Assembly (NCBI GenBank): GCA_023426935.1
Contig: JAEZBR010000003.1
Coordinates: 1 to 40,222, forward strand
DNA: 40,222 nt
From: Bacillota bacterium
GTDB taxonomy: Bacteria; Bacillota_I; Bacilli_A; Erysipelotrichales; Erysipelotrichaceae
Direction: 5' to 3'
Under the pieces are notes generated by a model that was given only the letters and a program-made list of their open reading frames with translations, was not told the DNA's origin and did not search any database. Each line of letters begins with the position of its first letter. The first letter of the stretch is position 1. The position numbers and the translations under genes were made by a program. Positions 18,011-25,240 of the stretch are shown in pieces.

Positions 18011-18947
18011 GATTACGATATTCCATTATTCTTTCAATTTCCGTAGAAAAAGCTCTGCTTGCAATCGGACTTTCGGTTGCATTACTTAAAATTAATTTTG
18101 CGAAATGTTCAATCTCATAATAGAAATCGGACTTCATTTCGGCTTTGACTGGTGAATGGTAATCACCCTTGACAATCATCCCTTCGCCTGATTTCCAGAA
18201 CGACGGTAATTCCAAATGCCCTTTAGTGCCATAGATCATTGCTTTATTTTCCGTCGCTACCCCATTGCCGCCACAGACTTGGGCAATAACCCCATTCTCA
18301 TATTTTATTAAACAACTCGAGAAATTATCGACACCGTTTGCATCATAATTAGCTTCCACATCCACTCTAGCAATTTTACTATTCATCAAATAATTAAAAT
18401 AGGTTAACGGATAACTTCCGACATCTCTTAGTCCTCCGCCATAAATCGGATCGTTTACCCAATGATCTTTCGCAAAATTTCCGTTGTAGGAATACTTGCC
18501 GTCTAGATAAATAATCTTTCCGAGCTCATCGGAAGCGATAATCTTTTTTATTTTGGCTGTTAAGGGTAAGAATAATCCTTTAAATGCTTCCATTAAAATC
18601 AGTTTCTGATTCTTAGCTAAATCAAATGCGTTATTTAATTCTTCCATAGTTCCAAACATCGGTTTTTCACAGATTACATGTTTACCGCTTTTAAGAGCTT
18701 GCATGCATAGTTCATAATGCGCTTGATTAGGTACCGCAATATAGACCGCATCGATACTTGGTTCTTCTAAAACATTTTTAATCGTTCCGTTATAGGGAAT
18801 GTTGTGTTGCTTTGCGAATACTTCCGCATGTTTTGGATCTCTTGATCCAACCGCAAATACTTCGACTTCTTTACAGAGTTTTGCTCCATTGATGATTCTA
18901 GGCATTATTTTACCGGCTCCGATAAAACCCATTCGTACTTTTTCCAC
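18000..18947 (-). CDS. Gfo/Idh/MocA-family NAD(P)-dependent oxidoreductase
   Basis: The product is 315 aa. The Rossmann fold starts RMGFIGAGKIMPRII. The family motif CEKPM (near residue 94) carries the catalytic Lys, and a C-terminal alpha/beta substrate domain follows (GGGLRDVGSYPLTYF). Substrate is unknown; the family covers inositol, glucose-fructose and amino-sugar dehydrogenases. The start is GTG at 18947. Its AGGAGG lies inside the last codons of the GT51 gene and the GTG overlaps that gene's TAG stop (TAGTG), so the two are tightly coupled. Confidence 0.88.
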   Translation of the reverse strand: MEKVRMGFIGAGKIMPRIINGAKLCKEVEVFAVGSRDPKHAEVFAKQHNIPYNGTIKNVLEEPSIDAVYIAVPNQAHYELCMQALKSGKHVICEKPMFGTMEELNNAFDLAKNQKLILMEAFKGLFLPLTAKIKKIIASDELGKIIYLDGKYSYNGNFAKDHWVNDPIYGGGLRDVGSYPLTYFNYLMNSKIARVDVEANYDANGVDNFSSCLIKYENGVIAQVCGGNGVATENKAMIYGTKGHLELPSFWKSGEGMIVKGDYHSPVKAEMKSDFYYEIEHFAKLILSNATESPIASRAFSTEIERIMEYRNPTK

Positions 18948-19651
18948 TAGATATCCTCCTTTAAGGCGGCTTCATATTCAGCCTGGGTAATGTAATAGTT
19001 CTCTAACATTTTCTTCAAAACCTTTAATGCCCGCTGATAAGCCAAATCATGTCCGGTTGATAATTGATAGACCGCCGGAGCATTCGGAATCCCTGCCAGC
19101 ATCGCTGCCTGAGCAACGGTTAAATCATTTGGACTAGTTTGATAATAACCTTTGGCAGCCTGAGTTATTCCCCAATAGCCATCTCCATAATAATTCATAT
19201 TGATATATAGGGCAAAAATTTCTTCTTTACTATAAGCATTCTCTAAGTCAATCATGACAAAAACTTCGGCAATCTTACCGGTAATCGATCGATTAATATC
19301 CTGAAAATAAATATTCTTGGCAATCTGTTGCGAGATTGTACTACCGCCTTCAACTAATTTTCCGGAAATGATATTAGTCAACAATGCCCGGGTAAACGCA
19401 ATAAAATCTAGGCCCTTACGGCTAAAGAAACGTTTGTCTTCGATTGCCACAACCGCATTTATAAAGTCTTTATCGATTTCATCGTACTCCGCATAGTCTT
19501 CCTTATCGGTATACTCTTTTACCTTAACGGAGATTGATGTTTTAACAACCGCATTCCGATAACGAATATAGCCTTTATAAGTAAAAAAGCCGATGATTAC
19601 TAAGGAGATAATCAAAATCAGGATTAGTATTCGCTTCAAAAGTTTTTTCAT
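18947..19651 (-). CDS. mtgA: Monofunctional GT51 peptidoglycan glycosyltransferase
   Basis: The product is 234 aa with one N-terminal membrane anchor (ILILILIISLVIIGFF) and no transpeptidase domain. GT51 motifs are visible: AIEDKRFFSRKGLD (catalytic Glu), GGSTISQQIAKN, and YINMNYYGDGYWGI followed by LTVAQAAMLAGIPNAP. It polymerises lipid II into glycan strands. In motif 1 the His usual in ExxxFxxHxG is Arg. The symbol is by family; proteobacterial MtgA is the named type. No Shine-Dalgarno precedes the ATG, and an in-frame TAG 12 nt upstream excludes a longer start. A TATAAT box lies 7 nt before the ATG. Confidence 0.88.
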   Translation of the reverse strand: MKKLLKRILILILIISLVIIGFFTYKGYIRYRNAVVKTSISVKVKEYTDKEDYAEYDEIDKDFINAVVAIEDKRFFSRKGLDFIAFTRALLTNIISGKLVEGGSTISQQIAKNIYFQDINRSITGKIAEVFVMIDLENAYSKEEIFALYINMNYYGDGYWGITQAAKGYYQTSPNDLTVAQAAMLAGIPNAPAVYQLSTGHDLAYQRALKVLKKMLENYYITQAEYEAALKEDI

Positions 19652-19657
19652 AGGAAA

Positions 19658-19663
19658 ATTATA
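19658..19663 (-). promoter_or_regulatory. -10 box directly before the GT51 gene
   Basis: TATAAT on the minus strand ends at 19658 and the ATG starts at 19651. Transcription from it would begin at or next to the start codon. The -35 position falls in the upstream terminator and is weak. Confidence 0.4.
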
Positions 19664-19675
19664 CTATAAAGAAAG

Positions 19676-19698
19676 AAAAAACACAGCGGTTGCTGTGT
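19676..19698 (-). terminator. Intrinsic terminator after yneF
   Basis: The minus strand forms ACACAGC (19698-19692), loop AACC, GCTGTGT (19687-19681), then six or more T. The stem begins at the last base of the yneF stop codon. Confidence 0.88.
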
Positions 19699-19916
19699 TA
19701 ACGTGATTGATCCATGCTCTTCATTACTTGTTTGATCTGAGCTTCGGAAGGTTTTCTTCCCATTTGCAAGAACATCGCTCTGATCATCTTTTCATTAACC
19801 GGAGGATTCTTCTTTAATTGCTTTTCAAAAGACCTTCTAGTCAAGAAATAGCCCAAGAAACCACCAATTGCCAAGCCAGCGACAAGATAGATGATATCGT
19901 AAACAATTTGTCCCAT
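19698..19916 (-). CDS. yneF: YneF/UPF0154 small membrane protein
   Basis: The product is 72 aa. One N-terminal membrane helix (IIYLVAGLAIGGFLGYFL) is followed by the conserved cytoplasmic tail with NPPVNEKMIRAMFLQMGRKP and SEAQIKQVMKSM, which identifies the UPF0154 family. Function is not known. AAAGGAG precedes the ATG. It has a clear promoter and terminator and so is probably monocistronic. Confidence 0.93.
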   Translation of the reverse strand: MGQIVYDIIYLVAGLAIGGFLGYFLTRRSFEKQLKKNPPVNEKMIRAMFLQMGRKPSEAQIKQVMKSMDQSR

Positions 19917-19943
19917 TTTGATAACTCCTTTATTACAATGTAG

Positions 19944-19972
19944 ATTCTATCCTTAAATTCCATTTTTATCAA
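19944..19972 (-). promoter_or_regulatory. yneF promoter
   Basis: On the minus strand TTGATA (19972-19967), a 17-nt spacer and TAGAAT (19949-19944) are followed by the yneF ribosome site AAAGGAG. Confidence 0.75.
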
Positions 19973-20055
19973 CCTTTTCTTGTTCATAACAACCAGTTTT
20001 GAGTATACTACCTGACTTTCGAATTTAGCGCTTAATGATGGTGTAAAACCACTGG

Positions 20056-20325
20056 TTAGAATTTATAATTCAGTATGCGGTTTATTTTGTTTTTAGACAA
20101 AGAATAGTGATCTAAAGGAAGAGAAGTAGACTGAGCTAATTGAGTAATGAAATCGTTGAGAATTGAAATGTTGACAAACTTGTCTTCCCCCTCAACCAAT
20201 TTGAAACCTTTAAAGAAATTAAAGATGGTAGAAGATGAGTACTTGTTTTCTAATACGTAGAATTGGAATAGTCTTTCTAATAAAACTGTAAGATAACAGA
20301 TGAGGAAATGACCTTTGATATTCTC
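20056..20325 (-). pseudogene. 3' remnant of an insertion-sequence transposase (IS1634-like)
   Basis: The minus strand has an open frame of 89 codons that ends in TAA at 20058-20056. It reads ENIKGHFLICYLTVLLERLF at its start and LSKNKINRILNYKF at its end. The GHFLICYL block is typical of the C-terminal end of IS1634-type DDE transposases, where a [R/N]IxxHFLICF element follows the last catalytic region. No start, catalytic core or convincing terminal repeats are present. The frame stays open to about 20400, but residues upstream of about 20340 do not look like transposase. The plus-strand ATG of the neighbouring GDPD gene lies inside this remnant, so it seems to mark the edge of an old insertion-deletion. 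The family call is from memory. Confidence 0.6.
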
Positions 20326-21735
20326 TTTACTGATGTCTTCAGTCTTTCCAATCTGATTAATAAAATCACGATTCCTTGGTTTATTGCCGAAAATACAATT
20401 GCAGTTTATCCTTGGAATATAATTTCAGTTTTAGTTACGATTTTATTAGTAATCTTTATTTTCCCAAGATTATTAGTCTTTCATTATTTTATTATCGATC
20501 ACGAAGATTCATCCAAAGCTTTCAAATCAAGCCGATCTTTATTTAAAGGTCATCGGATCAAGGCCTTTCTTTTCTTATTCCTTTTCTACATCGTCTTAAT
20601 TCTCTCAACAACCGTATTATGGTTATTGTTAGATAGTTTAGGAACTTGGGCAATTACTTATATTACCAGTGGCGATCTTCAGAATTATCTTCAGATTTCC
20701 TTTATTAAAACGCTTGAAGATATATTTGCTTTCGCTCTGAACTGCCTTTCAGTCTTCGCAACATATGCCTTCCTAAACTCTTTCTACCTGATAATTAGAA
20801 CATATTTGAAGCAAGCAATTCCTTTACCCCTCAAACCTAAAGCCGTTCATGCGAAACGACATAACCGCTTAGTTTTCTATCCGCTTCTAATCATTATTGT
20901 TGTCTTTAGTTTATTAGCTAATACCTTAATAACGGCAGGTGTTAAATATGCCTATAAAGACTATGGTACCGAATCTTTCAAAAGCTCTACCTTAGTTATC
21001 GGTCATCGCGGCAATGCGGTCTTAGCTCCCGAAAATACCATTCCCGCTTTCGAAAAAGCCATTGAGTTAGGCGCCGATTATGTTGAATTAGATGTTCAGG
21101 AATCTAAAGACGGCGTTATTGTTGTAGCCCATGATGCTAATTTCTCCCGAACTTGCGGTTATGATGGCAATGTTTGGGAGATGGATTATGCTCAGATTGC
21201 GACCCTTGATGCCGGTAAAAAATTCAATGAAAGTTTCGCCGGTACAAAAGTTCCGACTTTAGATGAAGTTATCAAACTCTGCAAGGGGAAAATTAAACTA
21301 TTGATTGAACTCAAAACAAACGGCCACGAAGTCGATTTGGCTGGCAGAACTTTAAAAGTAATTAATGATAACGATGCTTTAGATCAGGTTATGATTCACT
21401 CACTAAGCTATAAACAGCTCGAAGATGTCAAAAAAATCGAGCCAAAGGTAAAATGCGGATATATCATGACAATTGCTTTAGGTAATTATGAAAATTTATC
21501 TGCAGCGGACTTTTTCACCATCGAGACGACGACCGCTACTTCTGATTATGTCGAATCGATTCATAAAGCCGGTAAATTTATCTTTGCCTGGACGGTCGAT
21601 ACTAGCGACGATATCGAAAAAGTACTGAATGCTCAAGTCGACGGTATCATTACAAATGATATTTCTAGCGTAAAGAGTGCCATCGCGGAAAAACAAAGTG
21701 ATTTCATCGAGACTTATAAGTATTTCCTCCAATAA
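20308..21735 (+). CDS. Membrane glycerophosphodiester phosphodiesterase, apparently 5'-shortened
   Basis: The product is 475 aa. About four membrane helices cover residues 20-220. The GDPD TIM barrel follows from about 228, with the active-site patterns VIGHRGNAVLAPENT, YVELDVQESKDG and VVAHDANFSRTCG, and a late FAWTVD. It should hydrolyse glycerophosphodiesters, or glycerophosphate polymers such as lipoteichoic acid, outside the membrane. Membrane-anchored relatives in Bacillota are usually longer, with more helices before the barrel. The first ten or so residues are encoded antisense to the transposase remnant, and no good Shine-Dalgarno or promoter is visible. The gene is probably truncated and may be silent, though the barrel has no disruptions. 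It is the only plus-strand gene between plsY and the right end. Confidence 0.75.
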   Translation: MTFDILFTDVFSLSNLINKITIPWFIAENTIAVYPWNIISVLVTILLVIFIFPRLLVFHYFIIDHEDSSKAFKSSRSLFKGHRIKAFLFLFLFYIVLILSTTVLWLLLDSLGTWAITYITSGDLQNYLQISFIKTLEDIFAFALNCLSVFATYAFLNSFYLIIRTYLKQAIPLPLKPKAVHAKRHNRLVFYPLLIIIVVFSLLANTLITAGVKYAYKDYGTESFKSSTLVIGHRGNAVLAPENTIPAFEKAIELGADYVELDVQESKDGVIVVAHDANFSRTCGYDGNVWEMDYAQIATLDAGKKFNESFAGTKVPTLDEVIKLCKGKIKLLIELKTNGHEVDLAGRTLKVINDNDALDQVMIHSLSYKQLEDVKKIEPKVKCGYIMTIALGNYENLSAADFFTIETTTATSDYVESIHKAGKFIFAWTVDTSDDIEKVLNAQVDGIITNDISSVKSAIAEKQSDFIETYKYFLQ

Positions 21736-21913
21736 AAAACCCGATCATTGCTGACCGGGTCCCAGAGAACGAAGATAATTTCCCTGCTTAATTACAGGTG
21801 GGTATCCTGTGTCTATCTTTAGGATTCCTGCATAAATGTAGGCGTTCAACACTGATAGATTCGTCCGGATTCCCTTATATCATGTGTAGGAATTAAATAA
21901 AATTCCCTGGGCA
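21735..21913 (-). ncRNA. ssrS: 6S RNA (candidate), with terminator
   Basis: This is a non-coding stretch with its own promoter on the minus strand and a strong intrinsic terminator (CCCGGTCA-GCAA-TGATCGGG then T6, about 21758-21734). The ends of the body pair: CCCAGGGAA (21910-21902) with TTCTCTGGG (21769-21761). An inner stem TAATTCCT / AGGGAAATTA continues it, then a large asymmetric bubble, then apical pairing TCTATC / GATAGA. That is the closed stem, central bubble and apical arm layout of 6S RNA, which mimics an open promoter and binds sigma-A RNA polymerase. Its location right after aspS matches Bacillus 6S-1 as I recall it. The primary sequence alone is not diagnostic. Confidence 0.75.
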
Positions 21914-21918
21914 TATTT

Positions 21919-21946
21919 ATTCTATCATAATGGTTAATGATTTCAA
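21919..21946 (-). promoter_or_regulatory. Promoter of the 6S RNA candidate
   Basis: On the minus strand TTGAAA (21946-21941), a 16-nt spacer and TGA-TAGAAT (-10 at 21924-21919). Predicted start near 21913, just before the CCCAGGG stem. It lies immediately after the aspS stop. Confidence 0.7.
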
Positions 21947-21955
21947 TATTTATGC

Positions 21956-23695
21956 TTATTCAGCAATCTTAATGTGCAGATCATTTAGCTGTTTCTGATC
22001 GACTTTGCCCGGTGCCGAAGACATCAGTTCCGAAGCACTGTTGGTCTTCGGAAAAGCGACAACATCTCGGATATTATCCGTACCAGCCAAAATCATAACC
22101 AATCGCTCTAAGCCAATTCCGACACCGCCATGAGGTGGCGTTCCATATTGGAAAGCATCCATGAAATAGCCGAATTTTTCATGCGCCTGTTCGACGGTCA
22201 TTCCGATTGCCTCAAATACCTTCTCTTGTAACTGCCGATCATGGATTCTGATTGAGCCGCTCAATAATTCATAGCCGTTTAAAACCAAGTCATATGCTCT
22301 AGAGTAGCAATGTTCCGGATCGCTGATTAATTTATCGACATCTTCAGCGTTGGGAGCAGTAAACGGATGATGGGCGGCGACATAACGTTTCTCATCTTCC
22401 GAATATTCAAACATCGGGAAATCGGTTACCCATAAGAATTTATAACCCGGTTCGATCAGATTAAGTTCATGACCTAATTTACTACGGATCGCCCCTAAAG
22501 ATACCTGCGCCACATGTTTGGAGTCCGCAACGAATAGCACAAGGTCATTTTCTTCAACCTTTAGTTCTTGAGTTAGGTTATTTAATTCCGCTTCACTCAA
22601 TACTTTGGCTAAGGAGCCGGTATAAACTTTATTCTCCAGTTTAAGGAAAGCGAGTCCTTTGGCGCCAAAACCTTTGCCAATCTCCGCCAATTCATCAAGC
22701 TTTTTACGCGAATATTTGTCCGCAACATTTTTAACTACTAAGGCATTGATATAGCCTTTATTCTCCAAGACGGTCTTGAAAATCTGGAAGGAAGTATCTT
22801 TGAAGATCGAATTGACTTTATGACATTCCAAGCCAAATCTTAAATCAGGTTTATCCGAACCGAAACGTTCCAAACACTCATCGTACTTAATCTTTAAGAA
22901 ATCTTTCGGTAATTCGATGTTTTTGATTCCTTTAAAAATCTCAATCATCAGATCTTCCACAACCCGATAAATGTCTTTTTCTTCAATAAAACTCATTTCG
23001 ATATCGATCTGAGTGAATTCCGGCTGACGATCAGACCGAAGGTCTTCGTCGCGGAAACAACGGGCAATCTGGAAGTATTTTTCAAATCCGCCGACCATCA
23101 ATAGTTGTTTATATAACTGCGGTGATTGCGGTAAAGCGTAGAAACATCCCGGATTTAAGCGACTAGGGACTAAATAATCCCGAGCTCCTTCCGCGGTCGG
23201 ATTTCCTAAAATCGGAGTCTCGACTTCGCAGAACCCTTGATCGTTTAAGTAGTTGCGGGTAATCAAAGTAACTTTATTCCTTAATCTTAAAATCTTCTGT
23301 AACCGAGCTTTTCTTAGATCGAGATACCGATATTTCAAACGGGTATCTTCCAAAGTATCCGCATCATCCGCAATAATAATCGGCGGATTGATCGCGGTAT
23401 TGATTATTTTTACCGCTGATACTTTAACTTCGATCTCCCCGGTCGCTAATTTCGGATTCGGAACTTCTTTGGCAGAGACGATTCCGGTTACTTCAAGAAT
23501 ATATTCATTTCGAACTTCTTTGATCTCTTCGGCGATTTTTTCATCGAAGGTAATCTGAACCAGCCCCGTATGATCTCTTAAATCAATGAAAACTAACGAT
23601 CCTAAGTTCCTACGCTTCGCAACCCAGCCGATTAACTTAACTTCTTTGCCAACATCGCTTTTACGTAACTCGCCGTTATAACCTGTTCTTTCCAT
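21956..23695 (-). CDS. aspS: Aspartyl-tRNA synthetase
   Basis: The product is 579 aa, a class IIb bacterial-type enzyme. It has an N-terminal OB anticodon domain (GWVAKRRNLGSLVFIDLRD), the catalytic core with QSPQLYKQLLM and FRDEDLRSDRQPEFTQID, a GAD insertion domain (about 285-410) and motif 3 GIGLERLVM. Residue 31 is Leu, as in discriminating enzymes; the non-discriminating type has His there. The ATG overlaps the hisS stop (TAATG) with AGGAGA upstream. It is cotranscribed with hisS under the T-box. Confidence 0.97.
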   Translation of the reverse strand: MERTGYNGELRKSDVGKEVKLIGWVAKRRNLGSLVFIDLRDHTGLVQITFDEKIAEEIKEVRNEYILEVTGIVSAKEVPNPKLATGEIEVKVSAVKIINTAINPPIIIADDADTLEDTRLKYRYLDLRKARLQKILRLRNKVTLITRNYLNDQGFCEVETPILGNPTAEGARDYLVPSRLNPGCFYALPQSPQLYKQLLMVGGFEKYFQIARCFRDEDLRSDRQPEFTQIDIEMSFIEEKDIYRVVEDLMIEIFKGIKNIELPKDFLKIKYDECLERFGSDKPDLRFGLECHKVNSIFKDTSFQIFKTVLENKGYINALVVKNVADKYSRKKLDELAEIGKGFGAKGLAFLKLENKVYTGSLAKVLSEAELNNLTQELKVEENDLVLFVADSKHVAQVSLGAIRSKLGHELNLIEPGYKFLWVTDFPMFEYSEDEKRYVAAHHPFTAPNAEDVDKLISDPEHCYSRAYDLVLNGYELLSGSIRIHDRQLQEKVFEAIGMTVEQAHEKFGYFMDAFQYGTPPHGGVGIGLERLVMILAGTDNIRDVVAFPKTNSASELMSSAPGKVDQKQLNDLHIKIAE

Positions 23696-24969
23696 TATTT
23701 CTCTCCTAACATTTGATCAATCGTTTCGCTTAATTTATCCAAATCGACCGTCACTTGTTCACTGTTTCTAAGATCCTTAATATTTACTTTATTATTCGCT
23801 AATTCACTTTCACCAACAATAATTGCCAGTTTGGCTTCTAAACGATCAACTGTCTTAAACTGACTCTTTAAAGATTTATTCTCGAAATTAAAGCCCGTAA
23901 CATACCCCATTGCCCGAGCAATCGTGGCAATTTCTAAAGGTTTAGTTCCAACTTCTCCGATACTCATGACATAAATATCGGTCTTTTCAGTCGATTCCAA
24001 ATCAATTTTTTCATCCTCGGCAAGTAACAGTAATCTTTCAATTCCCATCGCAAAACCGAAGCCGCTGACTTCCGGTCCGCCAAAGTAATTAACTAAACCG
24101 TCATATCTTCCGCCGGCAAAGACCGTATTCTGGGTGCCGGACAAAGGATTGGTACTTTGGACCTCAAAAACCGTGTCAGTATAATAGTCCAAACCTCGGA
24201 CTAATTTATCATCTACTTCATAAGGTATATCCAAAGCATCTAACGCTTTTTTAACTTGATCAAAATACTCGACCGATGCTTCATTGAGCGAAGAAGAAAT
24301 TAACGGTACTTCTTTAAGAACCGGATTATCTTTATCTTCTTTGCAATCTAAGATCCGTAAGGGATTCTGAGTCAGTCTTCGTTGGCAGTCTAAGCATAGT
24401 TCTGAAGAATGAGGCGTAAAATAATCGATAAGTTTTTCCCGATAGTTTTTACGTGATTCATTATCGCCTAAAGAGTTTATTTTAACGACAATCTGACTTA
24501 AACCTAAAGCTTTGACGATCGAATATCCTAAAGCGATTCCTTCGGCATCCAATAATGGTGATTTAGCTCCAATACATTCGATACCAAATTGATTAAACTG
24601 ACGATAACGGCCTTTCTGCGGTCTTTCATAGCGGAACATCGGTCCTAAGTAATACAGTTTTATCGGTTGATCCGGCAAAGCATACATTTTATTCTGCACA
24701 TAACTGCGAATTACGCCAGCTGTTCCTTCCGGTCTTAAAGTCAAGGAATCAACACTATTAATGCTGAAAGTATACATTTCCTTATTGACCATATCCGAAC
24801 TATCGTTTTCGCGTTTAAAAACACCGGTATCTTCGAAGATCGGAGTATCGATCTTTTGATAACCATAATACTGAGCCAATGACTGCATAATCATTTCTAC
24901 TTTCTGCCACTTACTTGATTCAGGAGGCAGAATATCCTGAGTCCCTCGCGGGCAGCGATAATCTTTCAT
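23695..24969 (-). CDS. hisS: Histidyl-tRNA synthetase
   Basis: The product is 424 aa from ATG 24969, which has AAAGGA 5 nt upstream; a GTG six codons earlier is disfavoured. Class II motifs: PRGTQDILP at the N-terminus, TLRPEGTAGVIRSYV, RYERPQKGRYRQFNQFGIE, RGLDYYTDTVFE and GFGFAMGIERLL. The C-terminal anticodon domain starts near residue 325. It charges tRNA-His. It forms the common hisS-aspS pair of Bacillota and is preceded by a T-box leader. Confidence 0.97.
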   Translation of the reverse strand: MKDYRCPRGTQDILPPESSKWQKVEMIMQSLAQYYGYQKIDTPIFEDTGVFKRENDSSDMVNKEMYTFSINSVDSLTLRPEGTAGVIRSYVQNKMYALPDQPIKLYYLGPMFRYERPQKGRYRQFNQFGIECIGAKSPLLDAEGIALGYSIVKALGLSQIVVKINSLGDNESRKNYREKLIDYFTPHSSELCLDCQRRLTQNPLRILDCKEDKDNPVLKEVPLISSSLNEASVEYFDQVKKALDALDIPYEVDDKLVRGLDYYTDTVFEVQSTNPLSGTQNTVFAGGRYDGLVNYFGGPEVSGFGFAMGIERLLLLAEDEKIDLESTEKTDIYVMSIGEVGTKPLEIATIARAMGYVTGFNFENKSLKSQFKTVDRLEAKLAIIVGESELANNKVNIKDLRNSEQVTVDLDKLSETIDQMLGEK

Positions 24970-24987
24970 AGATTTCCTTTCTGGCAC

Positions 24988-25175
24988 TAAAAAAGCGTCC
25001 TAATCTAAGGACGCTATATTGCGCGGTACCACCTTAGTTTGCTAAATATCTAGCACAAACTTAGCCGTTAACGCCGGAAACGTTCTTACTTACTGTTACT
25101 TGGGTAAGAATCCTGTTCGGAGGTCTTTGCGTCTTCTGAAATCGGCTTTTCAGCACTTCAGCTTTCTCTATAATC
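24988..25175 (-). promoter_or_regulatory. T-box riboswitch leader of hisS-aspS (Asp specifier GAC)
   Basis: The minus strand has AGAGAAAGC near 25170 (Stem I), the T-box core GGTGGTACCGCG at 25033-25022, and a terminator AGCGTCCT / AGGACGCT (25015-25008 with 25001-24994) with a T-run to 24988. The specifier region reads GAAGACGCAAAGACCTCC; both candidate codons are GAC (25133-25131 and 25125-25123), and no CAC or CAT occurs there. The operon is therefore expected to sense uncharged tRNA-Asp, not tRNA-His. The T-box bulge is UGGU, which would pair perfectly with A73 and by wobble with the G73 usual for tRNA-Asp. Confidence 0.92.
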
Positions 25176-25212
25176 TCAGCTTTAACATTTTCCGGTCATC
25201 GGATCTAAAAAT

Positions 25213-25240
25213 ATTCTAACACAATAAACTGATTACTCAA
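25213..25240 (-). promoter_or_regulatory. Promoter of the hisS-aspS leader
   Basis: On the minus strand TTGAGT (25240-25235), a 16-nt spacer and TAGAAT (25218-25213, preceded by TGT). The -35 overlaps the pyk stop codon at 25235-25233. Confidence 0.65.

Noticed and set aside
19981..20055. Weak similarity between this stretch (AATTTAGCGCTTAATG) and the inverted end of the window near 40160-40200, as if both were ends of one insertion sequence.
   Set aside because: Only about 15 bases match by eye with gaps, and the right-hand stretch reads as a plausible coding tail. Not enough to call terminal repeats.
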